A DNA stretch of 12,839 nucleotides from Stramenopiles sp. TOSAG23-2 (taxonomy: Eukaryota; Sar), in assembly GCA_900128395.1 (NCBI GenBank), contig LT649832.1:1-12839 (forward strand). The letters run 5' to 3'. Shown in pieces: positions 1-8,127 of this stretch. The notes below the pieces were generated by a model. It was not told the origin of the DNA. It made no database searches and saw only the letters and a list, made by a program, of their open reading frames with translations. The position numbers and the translations under genes were made by a program. Every line of letters starts with the position of its first letter. Position 1 is the stretch's first letter.

Positions 1-354
1 ATAGTAGTACGCTTAAAACCAATAGCATAGACACAAGGGGTGTTATTTTCAATTTCGCATTTCGATTTGGAATATTCTCACTGAGAACTATAATTGATTT
101 TATTTTGTAATTTGTAATTTATTTTATTTTGTAATTTTGAAATCTCCGCCGTTCTTTATTATAGCGATAACAAAGCACAACATTGGAAATTTAAATTCAC
201 TTTTATCCAGTGCGACGTTTTTATTAAAAAAAAATTAATAAATTTGTAATTTAATAATAATTTCATCCTCTCAGTGAGAATATTCCAAATCGAAATGCGA
301 AATTGAAAATAACACCCCTTGTGTCTATGCTATTGGTTTTAAGCGTACTACTAT
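1..354. repeat. Perfect 86-bp inverted repeat with 182-bp spacer (fold-back or MITE-like)
   Basis: Bases 1-86 are the exact reverse complement of 269-354; pairing stops at 87/268. The arms have a mixed base composition, whereas the 182-bp spacer is strongly AT-rich and has no meaningful open frame. A perfect match over 86 bp of non-coding DNA implies recent origin, gene conversion, or an assembly fold-back. The left arm starts at base 1, so the arms may run beyond the window and no target-site duplication can be judged. It could be a non-autonomous terminal-inverted-repeat element, a larger palindrome, or a contig-end artefact. The repeat itself is certain; the element type is not. Confidence 0.9.
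97..138. repeat. 24-bp tandem repeat, about 1.7 copies
   Basis: A 17-bp AT-rich string at 97-113 recurs exactly at 121-137, giving a 24-bp period. It lies in the spacer of the inverted repeat, just inside the left arm, and has no counterpart beside the right arm, so the spacer is not symmetrical. Confidence 0.75.
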
Positions 355-500
355 GCTAGCATATATCTACCATCGACACAGCATGGCCTACGATCCAATT
401 TTGCCAGTGAGGAATCGTGATTAATGACCAACAAGAGGAGCCAGTTAGCACGAGAAGTGTATAAATTATTATTATAACACTTAGATTTTAACCACGTCAT
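351..500 (-). other. Short open frame, 49 codons, of uncertain coding status
   Basis: On the minus strand an ATG at 500-498 opens a 49-codon frame that stops at a TAG (353-351) inside the last bases of the inverted repeat's right arm. I do not recognise the product. It has a Leu-rich centre (WLLLLVIN, residues 20-27) followed by a Cys/Arg-rich end (DRRPCCVDGRY, residues 36-46). The block 361-460 has 45 G+C in 100 bases against 19 in the next 100, a level like the coding genes here. It could be a terminal exon, a piece of a mobile-element gene, or chance. No splice sites or leader give independent support. Confidence 0.25.
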
Positions 501-1534
501 GTTAATCTTTATATTTTTTTAAAAAAATAATTAATAAAATATTTGCGGCGCGCTATATTATTTTTACACAGAGCACACCCTTATCATTTTATAATTATAA
601 AATACCGCGTACATTTACTTTAAATATATTTTAATGCGATATTCGTAATATGTATATAATATTACATTATTGTGTGTGTGTGTGTTTTTTTTTTTTTTAT
701 TGAACCGATTAGCCCCACTCCACATAAGTCAATGATTTGTTTATTTTTGAAACAGTTGTTGAATCTTTTAAATCTTCATTTTTTGATAACCATAACATTG
801 TCTCAACAAAAGTCTCATAATCAATATTATTTGTTGAATTCGATAAACGGATCACTAGTTTTCTTTTTTTCCAATGCTAAAGTTGGTGTATTGATTCCAT
901 CATATAATATTTTATAATTGCTCATGTTTTGTTTGCATTCTCTATATTTTTCTTTGGTATATAACATATAAATTATGCAATGTGTATATGTTGTATACAG
1001 TAATTGTATTTACTATAGATTAAGATGTGTTCATATATCCTATGCACCACGGTGAAGAATAATATAAAAAAAATTATATATATTTCATGTGGTGAAATTA
1101 AAACGGATTTTATGTGTGGGGGGCAGGCCAGCAGGGGGAAGGGCGGTAATTTTTAAGGAACTTTGTCAGAAGTATTGGAACCTTAAATAAGAAATTTCAG
1201 GATGTTATATTCCTCGTATACCTGGTATTAGTATAGATGTAAAAGATGCGGTCGACGTCAATAATCAATAATGTGGTGGTGGAGCGTGAGCAAAAAAGAG
1301 ACCAGGTGTATGTGTGTATAAAATTATAAGATTTTTTGGTTGTTAAATTTGTTGTTCGTACACTTCGAATCCATACCATTAAATATATTTCAGGATATAC
1401 TACATCATTTCAAAACAAAGAGCCGTCAAGATACAAATACATTTATCATCATTCTATTACCTTCTTGCCACATCTTTACAGAATCAAGTAAGGAAGGGAG
1501 AAAAACAAAAACAAATTAAACAAAATAATAAATA
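501..1534. other. Gene-free AT-rich spacer upstream of the SelD fusion
   Basis: I see no convincing gene here. The stretch holds a (TG)n run followed by poly-T (about 668-698), long A/T tracts, a G-rich patch at 1118-1146, and an A-rich, T-poor leader just before the SelD start (about 1495-1534). Two TTTCAGGAT strings (1195-1203 and 1388-1396) and a TTTACAG at 1476-1482 resemble 3' splice ends, so an intron in the 5' UTR is possible but unproven. Apparent frames at 672-917 (+) and 1379-1197 (-) look like chance. Confidence 0.6.
1118..1146 (+). other. G-rich tract, possible G-quadruplex
   Basis: G runs of 6, 2, 5, 3 and 2 lie within 29 bases, in a spacer that is otherwise almost devoid of G+C and about 390 bases upstream of the SelD start. 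The first run would have to be split to give four GGG tracts, so a canonical quadruplex is borderline. No protein-binding site is recognised. Confidence 0.4.
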
Positions 1535-4072
1535 ATGGAAGCACCTTTACCGACTATTAAAGATCTTGTTTTAATTGGAGGCGGGCATTCACATGTTTTT
1601 GTATTAAAGAAATTCGGTATGAAACCAGAACCGGGGGTTAAATTGACATTAATTACACGCGACATTATGACCCCATATTCAGGGATGCTTCCTGGTCATG
1701 TAGCTGGACATTACACATATGAAGAATGTCACGTTGATTTAAGGCCATTATCCAAATTTGCAGATGCTCGTTTTATACATGCGGAGGCAAATGGTATTGA
1801 CACGGTGGAGAAAAAAATTTACATAAAAACAAGTGATGGGATTCCTCGTCCACCTATTTCATATGATGTATTAAGTATTGATATTGGAATATCACCAACA
1901 AAAATATCTTCTCGAATGGATATGGAACAAGAATCAAATAATACAAAATATACTTACTCCTCATCCATTACGCCGGTAAAACCTATCAACACCTTTTCAA
2001 GCCGGTGGAACAATATCACCAAACGTGTCACTACTAGTAATGTTGCAGCAAATATTGTTGTTGTTGGAGGTGGTGCAGGTGGAATTGAATTAACGTTAGC
2101 TATGCAATATAAACTTTTACAACTTTGTAAAGGTCGAAAGAAAGAGACATTGCCAAAATTTACAATTTTAACACGGGGGGACAATATTTTATCATCTCAT
2201 AATAGAAGAGTCAGGGCAACATTTAGGCGTATTTTAAAAGATAGGAAGATACGAGTGTTGCCTAATAGTGAAGTTTTGAAATCAATTTATGAATACAATG
2301 ATGATAATGATGATGGTGAAAATAACAATAGTATCAGAAGATCATCGAGATTTAAAAAATCAAGTAACAACAAAAATCAGCAAAAACGTGCGTTCCTTTT
2401 ATGTAAAAATGGTGAAAAATATATTTACGATGAATGTATATGGTGCACAAGTGCAGCTGCGCAAAAATGGTTGAAAGACAATACCCAATTAGCATTAGAT
2501 GATTATGGATTTATTGCCGTAAAAGATACATTGGAATCTACAAATTCAAATGATGTTTTTGCTGCTGGAGATATTGCTGCTGTTTTGAAATATCCAAGAC
2601 CAAAGGCTGGGGTATTTGCTGTTAGACAAGGGCCACCATTAGCGGATAATTTAAGATATCGATTACGTGGTGAGGCCACGATACCATTTGTACCGCAAAA
2701 AGAATTTTTAGGTTTAATAAGTACTGGTGATAAATATGCTATTGCATCTAGAGGTTGCTGGTCATTTTCTGGCGCATATTTATGGTATATCAAAGATTGG
2801 ATTGATCGTACATGGATGGATAAGTATACGAAATTACCCGATATGGCATTAGCAGCTGAGAAGGCACAAGCGGCAAAAGGTCATCCGGCTGTTGCGATTG
2901 CAGCTGGCTCGAATGCGATTAACGTTTTATCACATGTAGCAATGCGATGCGGTGGATGTGGTTCTAAAATTGGTGCGCCTATATTGTCACGTGTAATGAA
3001 AAGGTTGCGAAGTGAAATTGTTATTCATCCTGATGTTATTATAGGTTTAGATGCACCAGATGATGCTGCTGTAGTCAGAGGTATTGGTAAAAATAAGACT
3101 GCTGTACATACGGTTGATTTTTTCCGCTCTTTTATTGATGATCCATTTACATTTGGCCGTATAGCGGCCAATCATGCATTGAGTGATTGCCATGCAATGT
3201 GTGCAGAGCCATGCACAGCATTAGCTATTGCTACTGTCCCATTTGCAGTAGAAGATAAAGTGGAAGAGACACTTTACCAAATGATGTCAGGTGCTTGTTT
3301 GGCATTAAAAGAATCTGGTTGTGCATTAGTTGGTGGGCATAGTGCTGAAGGACCTGAATTATCTTTAGGCTTTGCTGTAAATGGAGTTGCAGATGCAAAG
3401 GATGTATTACGTAAAGAAGGTTTAAAGATTGGTCATAAAATTATCATTACTAAAGCTGTTGGTACTGGAGTCATATTTGCTGCAGAGATGCGTGGTAAAG
3501 TTAATGGCCTTGCAGTGGATGATGCCATTAAAATGATGTGCAAGTCAAATAGAAATGCAGCCTTATGTTTACGTGATCATGGTTGTAAATCATGCACAGA
3601 TGTAACTGGTTTTGGTGTTTTAGGACATTTAGTCGAAATGGTAAATGCTTCTGAAGCTGTTTCTGTTAGACTTGACTTACATAAAGTTCCATTTTTGAAC
3701 GGTGCCATAGAATGTGTTGAGAAGAAAATATTTTCTTCGCTGCAACCACAAAATATCAGATTGCGCCGTGCAATTGATACAGATAGTCAAAGAAATGCAT
3801 CAAAGTTTCCTGAATATTCATTATTGTTTGATCCACAAACTGCTGGGGGATTGCTATGTGGTGTACCTGCAAATAAAGTCTCTGCCTGTTTAAAAAAGCT
3901 TCATGAGCTTGGATATGAATCTTCAACTGTGATTGGGGAAGTCATTTCCTCTGTTGGTGTACAAGCTGGTGGTGCAATTATAATTGATACAGACGGTATG
4001 GCAAATAAAACGTTATATGGAGTTTTAGATGATGGGATTAATGAATCATCATCTTTATTGGGTAGATTATAA
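1535..4072 (+). CDS. selD: FAD/NAD(P)-dependent oxidoreductase fused to selenophosphate synthetase
   Basis: This 845-residue protein joins two enzymes. Residues 1 to about 440 form a two-dinucleotide-fold flavoprotein related to NADH dehydrogenase/pyridine nucleotide-disulfide oxidoreductases: GGGHSH at 15-20, a second nucleotide loop GGGAGG at 178-183, and the FAD-contacting AAGD ending at D346. Residues about 467-845 are selenide, water dikinase, which makes selenophosphate from selenide and ATP for selenocysteine synthesis. Its catalytic pair is C475 and K478 (in CGGCGSK); the key position is Cys (TGT), not an in-frame TGA, so no SECIS is needed. DAPDDAAV, GGHSAEGPE, TDVTGFG and FDPQTAGG follow as expected. 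A hydrophilic Asn/Asp/Lys/Ser insert occupies 255-285. An in-frame TAA at 1529-1531 fixes the start. The same domain order is known in bacterial SelD fusions. No targeting peptide is evident, so a cytosolic location is inferred. Confidence 0.95.
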   Translation: MEAPLPTIKDLVLIGGGHSHVFVLKKFGMKPEPGVKLTLITRDIMTPYSGMLPGHVAGHYTYEECHVDLRPLSKFADARFIHAEANGIDTVEKKIYIKTSDGIPRPPISYDVLSIDIGISPTKISSRMDMEQESNNTKYTYSSSITPVKPINTFSSRWNNITKRVTTSNVAANIVVVGGGAGGIELTLAMQYKLLQLCKGRKKETLPKFTILTRGDNILSSHNRRVRATFRRILKDRKIRVLPNSEVLKSIYEYNDDNDDGENNNSIRRSSRFKKSSNNKNQQKRAFLLCKNGEKYIYDECIWCTSAAAQKWLKDNTQLALDDYGFIAVKDTLESTNSNDVFAAGDIAAVLKYPRPKAGVFAVRQGPPLADNLRYRLRGEATIPFVPQKEFLGLISTGDKYAIASRGCWSFSGAYLWYIKDWIDRTWMDKYTKLPDMALAAEKAQAAKGHPAVAIAAGSNAINVLSHVAMRCGGCGSKIGAPILSRVMKRLRSEIVIHPDVIIGLDAPDDAAVVRGIGKNKTAVHTVDFFRSFIDDPFTFGRIAANHALSDCHAMCAEPCTALAIATVPFAVEDKVEETLYQMMSGACLALKESGCALVGGHSAEGPELSLGFAVNGVADAKDVLRKEGLKIGHKIIITKAVGTGVIFAAEMRGKVNGLAVDDAIKMMCKSNRNAALCLRDHGCKSCTDVTGFGVLGHLVEMVNASEAVSVRLDLHKVPFLNGAIECVEKKIFSSLQPQNIRLRRAIDTDSQRNASKFPEYSLLFDPQTAGGLLCGVPANKVSACLKKLHELGYESSTVIGEVISSVGVQAGGAIIIDTDGMANKTLYGVLDDGINESSSLLGRL

Positions 4073-4689
4073 AAAATGTTTGATACACACACACACACAC
4101 ATACGCACGCACGCACGTACACAGTAAATGTGTTTTTTTACCCCACAAAATCGTATTATTTTAAATTAAAATATCAATCATATGCACATATATAATAATT
4201 TAAGTATAAAAATAAGAAATTGGTTTTTAATGCATTATGCATTATAAAAATGTTTGATATATCATAATATCAATCCAGCAATATCATATGATACAGGTAC
4301 ATGTAAAATATACTGTAATGATGGTTATTAATAAATAATTATACTGTAGTAGTACTGTATACGATGCGATGGCATGGGTGTAAATTTGTTATTATAATTT
4401 TAAGTATTATATTTAATTTATTTACTTGTATTAATTTAGTATATTTTCTTATATTGTTATTTAATTATTTTATCTATTTGAATTTTACTTCATCACATCT
4501 ATACTCGTACATCTATGTACTAGTATATAAATTGTTCATATTGTTGTAGTAAAAAAAAATAATAATAATAATATGACTAGATATATATATTGAATATATT
4601 TTTAACTACAAAATAATTAATAAACTTCAACAAAAAAGAAACCACAGAAGGTATTTATGATTTCCAACAAAAAAAAAATTTAAAGTAAG
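4073..4689. other. Intergenic spacer between the SelD fusion and the oxygenase gene
   Basis: No gene is supported here. The stretch contains a compound microsatellite just after the SelD stop, a possible polyadenylation signal AATAAA at 4330-4335, an (AAT)n run at about 4558-4572, and an A-rich leader (about 4625-4689) before the oxygenase ATG. The 61-codon frame at 4364-4549 encodes only hydrophobic residues typical of AT-rich noise. Confidence 0.6.
4085..4124. repeat. Compound (AC)n-(ACGC)n microsatellite
   Basis: An alternating AC run (4085-4101) passes into ACGC/CACG units up to about 4124, in the presumed 3' UTR of the SelD fusion. Such alternating purine-pyrimidine runs are length-variable and can adopt Z-DNA. 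Confidence 0.85.
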
Positions 4690-6156
4690 ATGACGAGATA
4701 TGATTTTAAACATAAAATATTTTGGCTAATATTTATTATATTTAGTATAACAATTAATAAATGTAAATCTTCTTCAAACTTAAAAGATGATAAATATAGA
4801 AAAGAATATACAATAGAAAAATTGCGTAAACAAGCCTTGCAACTAGGAAAAATTGGACAACTAAAAGAAGCAGTAGAAGTTTTTAAGTCAATATTAGATA
4901 AAAAATTGGAGAACGAAGAGATTAAAAGTGATGTTAAGCTATTGAATAATGCTGGCGTTGCACAAATGAAATATGGGCTACAACTATTGGCCGAGTCAGA
5001 AAAGCACTTCCAAAAAGGGTTAAAAGTAGATCCATCTTATACTAAAGCTGCTAAAAATTTAAAACGTGTACAACAAATCTTACAGTCTAAAATAATAGAA
5101 CCAAAATCAGGGGGAAAAGGGAACATGTATTCTTCTACATCAAACATGGCATCAAAACGTATAGAAAAGAACTTTTCTATAAAGACGTTGAAGAAGTATT
5201 TTCAAAATTGGCTTTTTGAAAATGATATGAAGCAAAAAGTTACAATAGCAATGGGATCAAGAAAGCCAATACAGATACGAAATGCCTTAAAAAAAGATTT
5301 TGCAGATAAAATACATAAAGAATTATTTGATTCTCAATCATATTATGTTCGTGAAGGATATCGTTCCCTGTATCAATTCCATTTCTCTGCATTTTATAAT
5401 AATGATATTGATGAATTTGTAAAGCATCCGAATTTGTCTTTGTTACATGATATGTTAGCTAGTGATTACGTCTTTGATTGGATCAGTGATGTAAGTGCTA
5501 GTGATGTTGATCATTTAGTAACAAGTGCAAGTTTATACCGTCCTGGAGATTATGTAATGCCACATACTGATATCAATTACGATGCTGATACTCGTACAAA
5601 ACGGCGTGTAGCATATATATTACATATGGCATCTCAATGGAAATCAACGTTTGGTGGTGAGTTGATCATGATGAATCCAATAACACCCATAGCCCCGATG
5701 TACAATGCCATCACATTATTTCCAGTATCCTCATCTAGCTATCATTTTGTTGCTCCTGTTGCACGAAATGTTCCATATCCAAAATACAAAAGGCTTGCCG
5801 TTTCTGGTTGGTTCCAAACGACTAATTTGGAACAAGCTGAATATATGGAAACATTAGGTGACAATGATTTGACAAGATATCAACAATTTTCAATTGATGG
5901 GAAAACAGGTGCAAATTTATTGCCAACGCCAGAAATGAATGATAACGATTTAGAAACTAGCCTGAAACAAGGACCTATTTATGTTGATCAGGAATATGAA
6001 GATGATGAGGATGAATGGAATAAATGTGTTGGTGATAATGTAAATAATAATTGTCACAACGGTAAAGTAATTGATCAAGCTAGTGATGCTTTTGAAATTT
6101 TTGATGGTCAAAATGACTATGGGCAATTTTTAAATGGGAAGGATGAGCAAATTTAG
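4690..6156 (+). CDS. Secreted/ER TPR protein with Tpa1/prolyl-4-hydroxylase-type 2OG-Fe(II) oxygenase domain
   Basis: This 488-residue protein starts with basic residues and a hydrophobic segment (about 10-22, FWLIFIIFSI) that looks like a signal peptide or anchor. Two TPR-like helical repeats follow (about 41-75 and 84-120, ending in the typical KVDPSYTKAAKNL). The catalytic domain spans about 195-390. It has the iron facial triad H292-x-D294 (MPHTD) and H352 (YHFV), with R368 placed to bind 2-oxoglutarate (KRLAVSGWF). RRVAYIL and the GGEL turn match the 2OG oxygenase fold of the Tpa1/OGFOD1 and prolyl 4-hydroxylase branch. The tail is acidic (EYEDDEDEWN) and ends KDEQI, which is not a KDEL signal. 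The expected reaction is 2-oxoglutarate-dependent hydroxylation, probably of proline in a secretory-pathway protein; the substrate is unknown. An in-frame TAA at 4681-4683 supports the start, and the stop is TAG. Confidence 0.88.
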   Translation: MTRYDFKHKIFWLIFIIFSITINKCKSSSNLKDDKYRKEYTIEKLRKQALQLGKIGQLKEAVEVFKSILDKKLENEEIKSDVKLLNNAGVAQMKYGLQLLAESEKHFQKGLKVDPSYTKAAKNLKRVQQILQSKIIEPKSGGKGNMYSSTSNMASKRIEKNFSIKTLKKYFQNWLFENDMKQKVTIAMGSRKPIQIRNALKKDFADKIHKELFDSQSYYVREGYRSLYQFHFSAFYNNDIDEFVKHPNLSLLHDMLASDYVFDWISDVSASDVDHLVTSASLYRPGDYVMPHTDINYDADTRTKRRVAYILHMASQWKSTFGGELIMMNPITPIAPMYNAITLFPVSSSSYHFVAPVARNVPYPKYKRLAVSGWFQTTNLEQAEYMETLGDNDLTRYQQFSIDGKTGANLLPTPEMNDNDLETSLKQGPIYVDQEYEDDEDEWNKCVGDNVNNNCHNGKVIDQASDAFEIFDGQNDYGQFLNGKDEQI

Positions 6157-6629
6157 ACTCTTTTTTTGTAAAATACGAGTGTGTATATAATACGAGTACA
6201 TATATATATAAATACATGTACTCATACGAAGTTCGTATTTTAAAAATTTAATACTCGTATACACAGCAGTATTTTTTTTTACGAGTTATTTTAATTTATT
6301 TTTTTAAATTTTACTCAGAAATTGTTTATTCTTATTCTTATGATATCATACTCTAATACAATAAGTGAGGCAATAAATTAAAATATCTATCTCACACTAT
6401 AGTGTGTTAATATTTTCATCAGAAGAGAATACCAAATGAAGGTAAAATGATGGCATCAACTTCCAGTTGATATAAATCTTCTTAAACTTTATCATAAAAA
6501 CAAAAGTAATTTCATATCTTGGTATATTCTCAAAAAAAACGATACATACACTGCAAATAATCGTGCGCATCAAATATTTGATATTATACTGCTGGTATAA
6601 TATATATATACTAATACCTGATGTGGTTT
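6157..6629. other. Spacer between the convergent oxygenase and thiolase genes
   Basis: This spacer holds the 3' ends of both genes. It contains a cluster of TACGAGT/ACTCGTA motifs and nested inverted repeats (6173-6286), a plus-strand AATAAA at 6372-6377 that could serve the oxygenase mRNA, and TTTATT (AATAAA on the minus strand) at 6325-6330 that could serve the thiolase. In DNA this AT-rich such signals also arise by chance. No gene is seen. Confidence 0.5.
6173..6286. repeat. Cluster of TACGAGT motifs and nested inverted repeats
   Basis: TACGAGT occurs at 6174-6180, 6191-6197 and 6280-6286, and its complement ACTCGTA at 6253-6259. GAGTACAT (6194-6201) can pair with ATGTACTC (6216-6223) across a 14-base loop. 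ATACGAA-G-TTCGTAT (6224-6238) is a palindrome with a one-base centre. ATACGAGTA (6190-6198) can also pair with TACTCGTAT (6252-6260). The block lies 17 bases after the oxygenase stop, so it would be transcribed as 3' UTR. It may act in 3'-end formation or simply be a small repeat cluster. Confidence 0.6.
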
Positions 6630-8127
6630 TTACAAACGTGATTGCATACCTGGCACACCCATTGCACGGGATGGTGCACGGCGTTTTGGTTGTTTTCCAC
6701 CCCATTCAGCTGGTTTTCTATACGCAGTAACAACAACATTACCCCCTAAACCAAGATTGTGTTGAAGAGCAACTTTTGCACCTTTCACTTGGCGTGGGCC
6801 ACATTCTCCCCGCAATTGCCAATTTAACTCAGCACATTGTGCAACACCAGTAGCACCTAATGGATGGCCTTTAGAGATAAGTCCGCCAGATGGATTCACG
6901 ACAAATTTACCACCAAAAGTATTGTTACCAGAATCAACAAGTTTATGTCCTTCACCTTCTTTTGCTAATCCAATAGCTTCGTATGTCAACAATTCGTTGC
7001 AACTAAAGCAATCATGAAGTTCAACTACTTGCACATCGTTAGCGGTAATGCCGGCTTGTGCATATACATCTTGAGCAGCTGATTTGGCCATGTCGAAACC
7101 AACAGATTTAATGCAAGAATCTGGTGCATTTTTTTCCCATGCAGTTGCCATGTCAGTTTTCATTGCTTGGCCAATGATCTCAACGGCATTTCCTTCCAAG
7201 CCATGTTTTTTCACGAAATCTTCGGAGCAGAGGATCGCAGCTGCTGCACCATCACTTGTTGGTGAGCATTGTAATTTTGTCAATGGAGCATAGATCATAC
7301 GACTTGCCTTGATCTCATCATGTGTATATTGATCACGGAATTGAGAGTATGGATTATTAATGGAATGACGATGATTCTTTTCACCAATAGCTGCAAAATG
7401 GTCTGGATTCGAGCCGTACATTTCATTGTGTTCACGTCCTGCATTGCCAAACATTTGTGGATTGATTGGAGCAGCAGCAATTGGGAATTTTGAAACCATA
7501 GCAGCCAATTGACCATCCATGGAATTGGCTTTCCTTGGTCCTTTTGGTCCTTTTGTTGCATCTGCTGCACCAAGTGGTCCTGGTTTCATGATATCAACAC
7601 CAACTGCAAGACAACATTCGTTCATACCACCAGCAACGAAACTTCTCATCATGAATAAAGCATTTGAACCAGTTGCGCATGCACTTTTCAATATTCATCA
7701 AAATTTAAATGACATGAAGAAGACGAAGGGGCTTGTTAGTTACTTGTCGCACAATATAGAACGAGCATATATATTATGAGAAGAAAACGATACTATAATA
7801 TAATATGTACAGTATGTAAAGATTATCTACTTACTTTGCAACATTGAAAATAGGAATACCATCCATACCCATTTCATACAATGCACGTTGTCCCATACCA
7901 GTTGAGAATACTGAACCAACCGAAGCAGCTTCAATATCTTTGAAGGACAAATCGCAATCATCCAATGCACGGTTTACAGCGGTTGATACATATTCTGGAT
8001 AATCTGGATCATCTGCAGTAAATTTCTTTAAAGGTTTACGGAAACGTGTCATACCAACGCCGACAACAAATACACGTCTACCTTTTTTAGTAGCTTGGCT
8101 TGCTTGTGAAGAATTAACTTGCGACAT
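6630..8127 (-). CDS. Peroxisomal SCPx-type thiolase (3-ketoacyl-CoA thiolase), two exons
   Basis: Exon 1 is 8127-7835 and exon 2 is 7683-6630, with the intron at 7834-7684. Splicing restores one 448-residue frame, and the joining codon is Asn98 in NVANACATGS. The protein matches the thiolase part of sterol carrier protein X: an N-terminal VFVVGVGMTRF strand, nucleophile C100, HDCFSCNELLTYEA with H321, GHPLGATG with H371, and QHNLGLGG with H406. These enzymes cleave 3-ketoacyl-CoA (including branched or sterol side chains) with CoA in peroxisomal beta-oxidation. The C-terminal SCP2 lipid-binding domain of animal SCPx is absent. Instead the chain ends in a basic linker and the tripeptide SRL, a canonical PTS1, so a peroxisomal location is well supported. 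Without splicing, the frame stops at TAA right after codon 98. The leader upstream of 8127 is A-rich in the gene's sense. The gene converges with the oxygenase and diverges from the helicase. Confidence 0.93.
7684..7834 (-). other. Spliceosomal intron of the thiolase gene (151 bp)
   Basis: On the minus strand the intron opens with GTAAGT (7834-7829) and closes with AG (7685-7684). A TAACTAAC branch-point match lies within 7737-7746, followed by a pyrimidine-rich CCCCTTCGTCTTCTTC. After that the next AG is the acceptor used here. The phase is 2: AA from exon 1 joins T from exon 2 to give Asn98, exactly as the thiolase family motif needs. It is the only intron I can demonstrate in the five genes. 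Confidence 0.92.

Noticed and set aside
672-917. 81-codon plus-strand frame
   Set aside because: It starts in a (TG)n/poly-T run and encodes Phe/Leu/Ile-rich noise with no recognisable motif; composition is that of the spacer.
4318-4370. Possible SECIS element after the SelD fusion (ATGA...GA spacing)
   Set aside because: The flanks do not pair into the required helix and SelD here uses Cys at the catalytic position, so no recoding signal is needed.
4364-4549. 61-codon hydrophobic plus-strand frame
   Set aside because: Almost pure Ile/Leu/Phe/Tyr as expected from AT-rich DNA; no leader or family motif.
6137-6156. KDEL-like ER retention signal at the oxygenase C-terminus
   Set aside because: The chain ends KDEQI, not KDEL or a close functional variant, so retrieval by the KDEL receptor cannot be claimed.
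6224-6238. Resemblance to a loxP arm (ATACGAAGTT)
   Set aside because: Only ten bases match one arm, the 8-bp spacer and second arm are absent, and the local palindrome explains the string.
7295-7573. 92-codon minus-strand frame inside the thiolase exon
   Set aside because: It is a shifted frame within an intact, motif-rich thiolase reading frame.
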